DNA of 64,000 bases from Climacium dendroides (Eukaryota > Streptophyta > Bryopsida > Hypnales > Climaciaceae): positions 27,050,001 to 27,114,000 of the forward strand of contig OX467086.1 in the NCBI GenBank assembly GCA_950106755.1, read 5' to 3'. This document shows, in pieces, positions 25,301 through 35,750 of this stretch. The notes under the pieces were generated by a model. It was not told the origin of the DNA, did no database searches, and worked only from the letters and a program-made list of their open reading frames with translations. How positions within the stretch are numbered: the first letter of the stretch is position 1; each line of letters begins with the position of its first letter. A program made the translations under genes and the position numbers.

Positions 25301-28300
25301 CACGAGTTTTTACGTTGGAATCCAAGGGGACGACTCTGGCCAGGTTCTGCGCTCAAGTTGGCATAACCGGCTTTTACTTGGGGAGAACCTGTTACCAACC
25401 TGATTTGCAACCTAAATATCTTGGGGTCAACTCAAGCGGGGCACATAATTATTTTCCAGAGGTGTGCACTTGTTTCACAAATCAAACCCCCAAGTGGAAT
25501 TGTAATTTTCCAATTAAAATTGTAATTTCTATGAATTTCTAAAGTGGTCTGCCTTGAAATTACAAAATTGTCAATGGAGTGGAGTCATAAACATCCCATA
25601 AACAACCCATGGTTGCCTTCTTCATGTATCTAATGATACTTGAGTATTCACCAATAAAAGATTGACACGTTAGCCCTTGTTGGCATTAATTCACTGATTT
25701 GGTCATAAACTAAACAAATTTGAATGAGTTTGGTGGCAAAAATGGGACCAAAAGTAGAGAGGCAGAAATAGGCAATTGGCAAAAATGGGTCAATCTACCT
25801 TATAAACAATCCTTGTTGTATAGAAACTACACCCTTATTGAGCAACTGAACATTGTTTTTGTTATTAAATTGCCTAAAGTTTTTGTTGAATCTTATTGAA
25901 AGCCAAAAGAGTATTCTAGATTCTCGTCTTCTACATTTTTTGAACCCTACATAAATGAACCATGAATTTTTAAAGCGATGAAGATAGGTGTATCCAAAGC
26001 AACTTTGGACTCTCAAGAATGGAGGCAATACATTTTAAGCAAGAATATATAGATGTTGGTTTCAAATAGGGGTTAGTTTTAATTCAATGGCTCACTTCTT
26101 AAAGAAGATCCTCCTCAACCTTCTTCACAATCATGTGTCTATTGTCAACACAAAGCCTTCTCTCCTTTTGTGTAGAATTCTTTTCAGCTAAAAACTCTTC
26201 TCAAGACCACAATTCTTTTTCTTAAAGAGCTCTAATAGTATCCAAACTTATACAAGGTATATGAATTAGAACTTAGAAGGTAAAAACCATTATTGGATGG
26301 AAAGAATTTGATTTATGACCAAAATGGATAAGAAGTGAGATAGTGTCTTTTAACCCACCCACCCCTATAACATGAATCAATCTTCATTTGCAAAGCAAAG
26401 AACTCTTCAATTTAAGTTTAATTAGATTCCTGTAATAGATAGAAGATGCAATAAAATTCATTAGAAAAAATCCAAGTCTAAAAGAATCTACCAAGTTTGC
26501 ATCCTCTGTGGTGCAATTACAAAAAATTATTATTATTATTGTTTGAATCTAACGTGGTACTATTGGTGCCACATTAGCACCACGTCAAATTGACTAATTT
26601 TTTTAAATCAAGAAAATATTTATTATTACAGTTTAAAAAAAAAAATCCTCTACTTGCATTGTTGGGGGCCGAAAATAAAAAACTAGCAGCATTTTCAAGT
26701 CACAAACTTATCCTAATGCTACATTCAACATGTGATTGGTACATTTTGTGTACATGGAAGATAAAATGTAATTGATATTCAAATGTATAATAAAATTTCA
26801 ACAAGCATAGATTTGGAGTGTAATGGTAATGGTGGACTTATTTTTCATTGTTAAAACATATCCACCTTCTCATAGGGAAGGTTTGAAACACAATTTTAAA
26901 AATAGATAGAAAGTACTCCAAACTTTTCAAAATCTTACCCCACCCATCGCCTTCAAGGTCTTCAATCATATTTTGCCAAAAAAAATCTTCAAATATGATT
27001 TTAGTTGATCTTGTTCTCTCCAAGGAGGACAAATGAAAGTTCAAGGTAGATTTTTATGATCTCAACTTTTGAGATTATTTTTTTAAGATAAAAAAACACA
27101 TTAGCTTTTTCAAAAATATGCTTTTTATTTCTATATGCGCCCTAGAGAAAATGTTTTGCCCTCCTAAACTCAAAATGTTCCAATGTAGTTGGAAAATAAA
27201 CAACTTGAAATAATAATTTAATTTTTTCTCATATTTTATATAATTATTTATATAGAAAGATTTGATTCATTCCATGGGACTTTAGGGATTAATTAATTTC
27301 TAAACATTAATCTATCAAAATATTTTTTTAAATGTTATACATAATATGAAAAATTAAGTGCAGAAAATACTACATCTTCATTTAAAAAATAAGCAAGCAA
27401 AATGCACTTAAGAATGATGTATATTGTCATGTTGTACCATATGCTTGTCATAATTTGATTTATGTATGTTAAACCTAGTTTGGATGTATTAACTAAAAAG
27501 AAATAGACATTTTGAACTTATTTACTTTATCATCATAAAATAGAATAGGATTTTTTAATATATTTGCCTTGAAGATATTGTTTTTATGGTTTATTAGTGT
27601 AAATATTGACATTGTAGATGTTATAAAAAATAAGGTTGTGCAATAATTGAAGACAAATTTTTATATTATGATAGTATAAATTACCACAACAATGTTTGAT
27701 GTTCCTTGGCTTTCTAAAGACCTCCAATAGACCTGCTCCAATGTTTTAACTTTGCTCAATGACATCAAAAACCATGTCCCAAATGCAAAGCTCAAGGCCC
27801 TTTAAATCTTAGCAACAAAACCCAAGTACAAAAAGTTTTATTATTTCTTACGATCACTTTTGTTTGAATATCAATAGTTGCACTCTATTCAAAAGAAATA
27901 ATAGTCTCATTTTTTCAAAGATATCCTTGACAACATGTTTGAGGGTGTTTGTTGCAATTTCTAATTGAATTGCAATAGAGGTTCCACCCTCTCCATTTTT
28001 TGGCATCAAATTGTAAGCCTTCTAAACCACATGTAGCACAACCAATTTAAAGAGCAAGGATGTGGATGTTCTTAGATCTTCTTTAGACTAGAGGTCATAA
28101 ATTGTATAGAATATGTACTTCTCAAGGTCAAAGGGTTGTCTTTGAAAGGGTGGCTTTGGATGTATTCTAGTATACATTGAGAATGGCTTACAAAAGTATC
28201 TAATCTATACTTTTGTTATACTATTAAATTAAGATAGGTCATAGTGTAAAAGTCATGACCATGAAGCTTTGGGCTCAAAGGTCTCCAAAATTGTAGTAAA

Positions 28301-28980
28301 ACCCACTACTTGAACTACATTTCTTGGAGACTCAAATATAAGTCCTTTCCTTTACCGCCAAGGACAGAAAATTTGTCCACGTCATTTTGTCCCTTCAATT
28401 TCCAATTTTTAGTGTCCATTCCTTGGTTTTCTTAATTTTGAAGCTCTCATAGGTTGAATAATGACTCACAACTTAGCTTCCTTTCTTGAGCCTATTGGTA
28501 AAGTAGACTAAGGTAGCCAACCTCTTTCCAACCAACCATCCATTTTTGTTAGATGGGTTGTTATGTTCCCAATATGTTGTGTTTTACGTGACAACTATGT
28601 GGTTAGGTGACACTTCATACATCACAAAATATTGGGGAGTTACAAGATGTACATTGGAAACCACAATTATCACCCACATTGAAGTATGGTCAATTTTGTA
28701 ATCAAATTATGGTTGGAAATACGGTGACCTATTTAACAAGAATAGGTTGAATGGAATCTTCACGGAAAAAACTCATGGTAATTTTATTTTTTGAGGAAAA
28801 AAATGTAAAAAAAATATGAAATCCTTCTGAAATGTATTTCTATAAGCCGGAAAATTTTCACCTTCACCTTACCCATATAACAATAGATATGTTGAATTAC
28901 TTGACCCTAAAATAATAAGATGGTCCATCGTGGAAGTCATCTGTTTGAGTACTGTGTGAATTGTTGGCTTCCAAAAAAAT
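22400..28980. other. Intergenic DNA with an island of higher GC (about 22.9-25.5 kb)
   Basis: From about 22,900 to 25,500 the GC content rises visibly (for example CAGCCCAGCCCAAGG near 23,300), then falls back to AT-rich DNA. Short open frames are present on both strands, but none shows a known domain or a convincing splice structure. 27080-27150 resembles an inner piece of the TTAA elements. 26548-26585 holds an imperfect palindrome (GTGGTACTATTGGTGCCAC) with a related copy near 39,605. Confidence 0.5.
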
Positions 28981-29105
28981 GAAAAAGCACTTATTGGGAG
29001 ACAAGCTACTGTAGAAGACGACGACGTTCCCTTTTCCCACAAAATGTGGAGGATGAATAGTTGCACTTCTGTCCTACATGAAGAGATTCTTTGGCATTCA
29101 TGAGA
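28981..29105 (+). repeat. Dispersed repeat, inverted partner at 35638-35750
   Basis: The segment running from AGCACTTATTGG to GATGAATAGTTGCA matches the reverse complement of 35638-35750 with short gaps. Each copy sits at the edge of a higher-GC island (29.1-29.5 kb and 34.75-35.64 kb). Confidence 0.65.
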
Positions 29106-29337
29106 CGCAAAACGTCTGCCTCAACGTTTAAGGGTTAAGTGATCGGAAAGGGGGTTGGGTACCGCTTAGTTGGGTCAGGCCATGATGGACTGCTGATGGG
29201 TAATGATTCAACATAACTTACAAACCTGGAAGCCCAGCTCTGCAACTGACTAAGCTCGCTGCCCAGTTTTGACTCTGACTGGATCGCACACAGTTGGCAA
29301 TGGGCAGGGGAACTCAAAGCTGAGCGCATGGGGACCA

Positions 29338-30080
29338 TAAGGTAAGGTAGGTACACCCAAAACCGCCACTTTTTGCTACTGAGCCTATTTTCTATTATTG
29401 GACTGGTCAAATTTTCATATGTTCTTGTTGACAAGTGAAAGGAGGTTCCAACGCACCAGAGAACGTGGCATTTGGATACTGTATGCAAAAGTTATTAAGG
29501 AACAAAGTTTGGTCCTGAAAGCGTTTCTTCCACATAGGTACAGAACTGATTTTGGAGATGCACATTCAGTATAGATGGCGGTTTAAGGTCAGTGGCACAT
29601 TTGGATGTACCTACCTTAGAAACACCCAAAACCGTCAGTTTAAGCAATTCAGCATAGTTGGAGGCACTTTTTATATTTGAAGTATTAGCGAGTGAAAATC
29701 ATGAATATTAAAAAAAAAAAAAAATTTGGATATAGTATGTAATTTCTATAAATTTTCAAAGTGTTGGCTTCCTAGACCACTAAAACAGTCCCTTAGTTGC
29801 ACCTACAACCGAAATCTGCAAAAATCAAGTGTCTGAGTGAAAACTAAATACGTGTCTTACAACTACGTCAGCAAATTAAAATCAAACATTTGTATGACAC
29901 CTTAATAGATGGTCAGGGATAGATTTAGTCACAATCTAGAGTACAGGAATAAGGATAGGGACAGTTTTAGATGTTTCTACCTTAATCACGGATCATTTTA
30001 TCAAAGGTAAGGTGAAAACACCCCAAACTGTCCAATTCTGCAATTCAGCATAGTTGGAGACAATTCTTTTTCTAAAAAAA
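29338..30080. mobile_element. Cluster of MITE-like elements sharing an AAGGTAGGTACACCCAAAACCG terminus
   Basis: The terminus occurs at 29342 (plus), inverted at about 29583-29609 (GTGGCACATTTGGATGTACCTACC), again plus at about 29605 (CCTTAGAAACACCCAAAACCG), inverted at about 29958-29985 (CAGTTTTAGATGTTTCTACCTTA), and plus at about 30005. After two of the plus termini the words CAATTCAGCATAGTTGGAG recur. This fits two complete short elements side by side plus the start of a third. A related piece lies at 47360-47605. No coding capacity is seen. Confidence 0.6.
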
Positions 30081-30353
30081 TAAAAAACAAAACAAAAACA
30101 TTATGGGTAGTATTGGCAATTGGAAATTATGGATTCAAAAAGCTCCAAATTTTTAGCTTCCCTAAGAAGGCTCCTACTCCTCCTAGCACTAATATAGTAG
30201 AGTCTCATATTCACATTGCCAACAATAGAAATGCAATTCTATTGGTGCAAACTAAAAAAACAAAGAAATGTCAAATTTAGTAGCCCAATCAATGGAGTGA
30301 GACTCAAAGATAAAACCAACAAGATTTCAACTTTTGAAATGCCATTGCTTTAC

Positions 30354-30639
30354 ATCATCACAAAGTTTAGACCCTATGGTTTGGTAACAGTTATCATGTG
30401 ATTATCATTGTTTCATGGGTTCACATGTTAATCGCATTGTTATCGCATCATTGCGGTGCATAAATTGCTTTGCATCGTTACAATGTAGTTACAAGTAATG
30501 CATTGTAATGATGCAGTAACAATGCAAAGTAATGCACCGTGATGATGCGATAATAATGTGATTAACGTACGAACCCATGAAACAACGATAACCGCATGAT
30601 AACTATTGCTAAACCGTAGGGTCTAAACTTTGTGATGAT
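30354..30639. mobile_element. Foldback MITE, copy 1 (near full-length palindrome)
   Basis: The two halves are inverted copies of each other over about 110 bp. The left arm begins ATCATCACAAAGTTTAGACCC and the right arm ends with its reverse complement at 30639. Matching landmarks include GTTTCATGGGTTC and TATCGCATCA on the left. The centre is made of GCATTGTTATCGCATCA-like words. A second copy is at 39183-39497. Non-coding. Confidence 0.85.
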
Positions 30640-32045
30640 AGACAAGGTTTTACATCCAAGAGTGATGAAAATGTGGGTTCTGCTAATCAAATCTCTTGTT
30701 GTTAACCCTAAAACAAGAGAGCTTGGTCAAGGGACTTGCTTTCAAAGAATCTTGTGGATAGCATCTTCAAAACTCAAATATTGTCTCATTTTTTTATATC
30801 ATTATTTTCATCTACAAGATATGCATCTTTTAAGCAAAGTTATGTACATCAAACCACAATTTAAAGGTATGATTTTTGCATTGTAAATTTGTTAAATTTT
30901 TTGTACAATCACTAGGAGAATGCTACTTAATGTAGACTCAAGATTCACAACAATTGACTTAGAAGAAAAAACATTTGTTTTGACTTGTTATAGTTATAGT
31001 GACTTGTGACTCACCTTATCTTTTAATGCTACAATTAGTATCAATATCATTGACCATATCCATGATTTTTGCTATCCAACCTTTTGTTTGTTACATGGTA
31101 AACTTCAAGTTTAGAGCTTGTTTGATGGAGGTAAAAGGAAGGATATAATAGACACATCCTACATAGTCATTTAACGTCATCATTTTGCGACACTTTTCAT
31201 TTGCATCTACAATTTGGACCAAGCACACTTTTATTAAAAATAGATATTTTTATTTGGTAGATGAGCACATAAGGTGCAAGGACAAAGTTGTATCTCAACT
31301 TAATATGGCCACATGATAGCTTAAAAGAGACTTCAACTCAAAATCCTGCTAATGCCATTAGCCATGGTAGAATTGGTAGTGAATTGTGTAAAGTGGGATT
31401 ATGTAAAGCAATTGTGTAAAGAGGGGTTATGGGTTTGTTATATGTGTGATTGGAATAAATAATTAAAAAAAAAAATTAATCATATTTAAATGTAAATGGT
31501 GAAATTTGGTGAGGTAAAAAATTATTAAATCTATATATTATAAATAGTTCTAACATGTAACAAATTTAATTTAGATCATAATCTAAGTCTTAAGGTCCAC
31601 CTCCAAGTCATTTGATTGGTCTACTAAATTCATGTTTCTACTAGTCAAAAGCTTTGATTTTATCCATTGCCTTAAAGAGAATGGAATTGATTGTACAAGT
31701 TTCATGGTGCCCATATAGGAAAGTCTCCCAAATTAAAGTTTAGGTTGTCTTCCCAAGACCTAAAATGTTGTTTAAGAATTAATTGTCAAATCATATTCTC
31801 GTTTGGTCAGTCTTCAATAGTTTCTAACATTTAAGTATATACTTCTAGTTGATTAATATGTTCTTTGTGTAATAATATACACCTTAGATCCATCTTCATT
31901 TTTCATAGTTAACCACTGAGGAATTAAAGTTATAATATTGTTGAAATCATTTCTTTGAATATTATAATTGTTATAATAATATTTATTATAGTTGAACAAT
32001 TTTAGCAAAAATAGAGGCCATAGTGATAAACATCTTGGTAAAATG
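30640..32045. other. AT-rich intergenic DNA
   Basis: No gene, RNA or clear transposon termini were recognised. The open frame at 30632-30886 overlaps the MITE end and is not credible. Confidence 0.5.
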
Positions 32046-33680
32046 TGAAAAGTCAACAAGACTAGATGAACTTTGAGTAGCCGTGATATTCCAAGCCATG
32101 TTGCTTTCGGGTTCTATAACCACAGTGTACAATTATCTCCTATTAAAATCTTCCATATATTGATTATCCCATGGTAAATAATAAGTTCATATATTTTCCT
32201 CTAAAGTAAAAGGACTACAAGAGTAGACAAACTTTGACTAACCCAAACATTGCAAACCACATTGGCTTAAACCCTAAAGGATTGAGGGACATTTTGGACT
32301 CAAATTGTTAAAAAATTGACATTTTTTAGGGCAATAAAAAAATGAAAAAAAAGACTATAACATTTTTTAAAAGTCAAACCATATAGATTGAAAGATTGTA
32401 ATGTTTGAAGTTAGAAGAAAAAATTCTTTTTTATTTTACCTAATAGGACCCTCCCTACAATGAGATTTTTGCACTATATATGTTTCTTTTGACAATTTCA
32501 TCTTGCGGAATGTAAGTTACATAACTACCAAATTTCCAAATTTTAGGAAGAGTTTTACACATTATTTTTAAAGTTGCCCAAATTGCCCCAAAAGTTCAAG
32601 GCATCATATCTTTTGATCCACGCATCCTATTAGAAAAAAAATTGTATTCCCATTAAGAGGGTATATGTTCACACCTTGTATCAAAAACTGAAGAACATCC
32701 ATAAAAAATGACTTTTGTATGCAACTACCCAAGATCACTTGAGTATGTTCAATGGTCATTATATCTTTTAGGGATTGATGTTCTTTCCTTATTTTATATA
32801 GTTTCAGTTTTTCAATTTTGATTTTTTATTGTAAGTGATAACTATATGTGTTTTCCTTGAAGGAGAAAGATGAACTTTAACTAGATGAACTTTGACTAGC
32901 CTTGACATTCCAAAGCACTCTAGTTTATGGTAGTAGCACCTTAATCAAAGTGTACCAAATGTCAAGTCTTAGTTTCTATCTCAAAGTAAATTTAAACTTT
33001 ACCTTGTGTTGTATTAGGAGCTTGACTCAATAGTTCAATTGGTTCTTTAAGCATCATAATTTTGATTCTACTAGCAATTTCCTTCATTGCAATTTGTTCA
33101 TCATGTTAAACAAAAAATTAGAATTAGGGTTGATTACACGGGAAGTGCTAAAAAGCTTATTTTGGCAATTTAAAATGACAACACCTCTAGGTTTTCTCAC
33201 TGTACAATACAATTTTTTCATTCAAAAATTCCAAACTTGCTCACCTAAGGACAAATAATTAAAAAAATTGTGTTTTCTTTCAAGGTGAAAAATTCACAAG
33301 AGTAAATGACCTAACATTGCAAACTGCATTAGTTTAAGGTTACTTCCTATATGAAGCAGTTTTCATCTGTATTCAAATTTCTCAAATTAAATTACCTTAT
33401 GGTAAATGAAAAATTTATGTACATTTCTCCAAGGTGAAAAGAACATATAAACTTTGACTAGCCTTGACATTACAAACCTCATTAGTTTAAGGTTCTCTCA
33501 CCATATTGTACAATTTCCTATCTTCATTTACATTCTCCAATTTTTTTCACTCAATGACAAATATATAATAAGTTCATCCATTTTTCTCCAAGGTGAATGG
33601 ACCACAAGACAAAGATGAACTTTGACCAGCCTTGGCAATATAAACTACGTTGATTTAATCCTAATTTATGCCAAAAAAAT
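32046..33680 (+). repeat. Diverged tandem repeat array, interrupted by a TTAA element
   Basis: The phrase ACTTTGACTAGCCTTGACATT, often preceded by AAGGTGAAAAG and followed by CAAAC, CATTAGTTTAAGGTTCTC and TGTACAAT, recurs near 32068, 32227, 32890, 33315, 33448 and 33616. The spacing is about 140-170 bp where uninterrupted. The monomers are well diverged. The larger gap after 32270 is partly filled by the inserted element at 32271-32774. Confidence 0.7.
32271..32774. mobile_element. Short TTAA-type element inserted in the satellite array
   Basis: TTAA at 32267-32270 is followed by ACCCTAAAGG. The right end reads CTTTTAGGGA followed by TTGA, a one-base change from TTAA. Joining the flanks gives the array's own phrase CATTAG(T)TTAAGGTTCT. 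It is 504 bp, shorter than the main group, and its interior shares little with them. Confidence 0.5.
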
Positions 33681-34380
33681 AATGGTCAAACACAACTTAT
33701 TTGTACTTTAAAATGGATGATTTTCACGAAATCGTTTTTTAGAAGCTTCCTTGAATGTGTATGTAGTACTCAAAGAGGAATTCCCCTCAATTAGGAACTA
33801 CAAAGTTTTCTAGAGAAAAAAATGTTAAATCAAAAGATGCCTCATTTTAGAATATTTGACAATTCCTATTTCCTTTGACCTTGATCTCAATTTTAAACAT
33901 TGAAATTGTATTTCTCAAATTTGCGTCCAACCAACAAAATAAAGTTTACTAAGTCTAGTCACTTAGTTTATATTCCAATTTTAAATTTTGGAAAATTTTC
34001 AAAATGAAATATTATATTGTCATTTGAACTTTGGACTTATAACCATTGTCTATTGAGTTTCTATTCATAGAATTGCACAAAAATATAATTTGTATCATGA
34101 TAATCATGCTTGAGGTGAATTCTCAGATTTTGTAAGTTTATATGATTATATGATACCAAAAAAAGTTAAAATTAAAAAAAAAATCCAAAAATGACGTGGT
34201 AGGGTCTCAACCACATTAGCTTGCTACGCTATCACTACTGTAGTGCATTGCGGGGAGTTCCCTGCCATAATAACTCGCAACCCTGTAGAGGCCTGAAATG
34301 TCTTTTAATGTTTTGGACTTTCTAGTGAATTTCTACAAAACATTCAAAGATCTCCAGATAATAACATTTGTAGAGCTCCA
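33681..34380. other. AT-rich spacer
   Basis: No gene was seen. A segment near 34,190-34,300 (GTGGTAGGGTCTC through GAGGCCTGAAA) resembles 17,455-17,500, so it is probably another dispersed repeat. Confidence 0.45.
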
Positions 34381-34462
34381 GATGGTTGTATAGATCTTTA
34401 GATGTTTTGCATAGATCTCTAGATGGTTGTATAGATCTTTAGATGTTTTGCATAAATCTCTT
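34381..34462 (+). repeat. 41-bp tandem duplication
   Basis: The unit starting GATGGTTGTATAGATC at 34381 recurs at 34422 with at most a base or two of change. Confidence 0.9.
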
Positions 34463-34623
34463 GACTAATGTTTTGCATTATCTCCTAATGACCATTTTTT
34501 TCTATTATTAATTTTGGACCCTTTGAAAGTCAAGAAGTAGGTGCAATGTAGCATTGATATTCAATACGCTAATTTCGTTCCTTTTTTTGTCAAAAATTCA
34601 CAATAATTTCAAAATCCCCGCAT

Positions 34624-34697
34624 CTTAAGTTCTTATTTCTTGCACACACAACGAGTGATTCTTAAGTTCTTATTTCTTGCACACACAACGAGTGATT
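34624..34697 (+). repeat. 37-bp exact tandem duplication
   Basis: The unit starting CTTAAGTTCTTATTTC at 34624 is repeated without change from 34661, so it is a recent duplication. Confidence 0.93.
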
Positions 34698-34749
34698 TCT
34701 CTGAATTTAAAAGAAATTATAATTCTTGCACATTTAGTTACATTTAGTT

Positions 34750-35640
34750 GCAAAATGGCCCATTCCGATTGCAGGGGTTTGGAGTTTGGCCCAGCCGGGT
34801 CCTTTCAGGGTTCCAGCGCTCTGACTCTTGCTGGGCTCTCCGTTCTTCGCCGCGGCATGACTGATTGATTGCGCGCGCCCTTGACGGACTCGACGACGCA
34901 GTACGTCAGGGCTCCATGAAGGCGATCGAACCCGTTTCTCCGTCTTTCCCGGATGCCCACCCCACATGACGAAGCGGAAAGTCACCGAGCCACCCACCCG
35001 CATAATATAAGACATAAAAAAGCTGCCAATCATGGCACGTTTCCAAGACATTTCCCCATCCTTCGCAGAGAAGATTCAGCACTGAGTTCACAGAGTGCTC
35101 AGAGAGTGATTGCCAATGCGACCCCCAGGGCAGCAAATATTCGATCGATCGCAAGGCCCGAGCTGCCTGATGAGCGGAGGCCATGGACCTTTCCCTTTGG
35201 ACCCGCCCAAAAGGAGTGCGAAAAGGAAGAGCTAAGTGACGGTTGCTGGAAGGAAGGACATTCCTCAGGCACCAAATCATATCATCCAAACTGGGGTCTG
35301 CGGGCCTGCAACTGCCTGCCTGCCTGCGACATTGTCATTCCGCAGCGAAACGCGGAATGGCAATTGGAAGTGGTGGGAGGGAAGCTCATCATTCATGACG
35401 AAAAGGGGAATCGATCTGACTCAGATTCGAATCCTGCAACTCGTCAACGTGAACAATGGACGCTCCGCCCGGGGTCCAACCAAGAACGGAAACTAAGGTG
35501 CTGCACGAATTTCCTCTTCGTCTCCCTCGGAAGCCAGTCACGCCGTCCTTTCAGTTAGAGGTGGCCTTGAGCGAATGTGCACCTAGAATCGTCACTAATC
35601 AACCCACAAACAACCCTGCGTCTCCGTTTTCAGCCTTTTG
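34750..35640. other. Higher-GC island with no recognised gene
   Basis: GC rises sharply at about 34,750 and falls at about 35,640. The longest frame (plus, 34953-35558) has no ATG-supported start and no known domain; it is rich in Arg, Pro and Ser. A CATAATATAAG at about 35,002 resembles a TATA box. A perfect 8-bp stem hairpin lies at 35336-35359 (CATTCCGC, 8-base loop, GCGGAATG). It may be a gene 5' region, a non-coding transcript, or captured genic DNA in a repeat. Confidence 0.45.
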
Positions 35641-35750
35641 GGGGTCAATCAATGACAAAGAATGCAAAAAAATGCAACTATTCATCTTCAAAATTTTGCA
35701 TGAAAAAGGGAGGTCTTTTGCAGTAGTTTGACTTCCAATAAGTGCTTTTA
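35638..35750 (-). repeat. Dispersed repeat, inverted partner of 28981-29105
   Basis: The reverse complement reads AGCACTTATTGG through GATGAATAGTTGCA, as in the copy at 28981. It lies at the right edge of the GC island. Confidence 0.65.

Noticed and set aside
35425..35445. AGATTCGAATCCTG resembling a tRNA T-arm
   Set aside because: No matching acceptor, D or anticodon stem upstream within tRNA length.
34953..35558. 201-codon plus-strand frame in a GC island
   Set aside because: No ATG-supported start, no known domain, and three alternative frames are equally open; left as unexplained.
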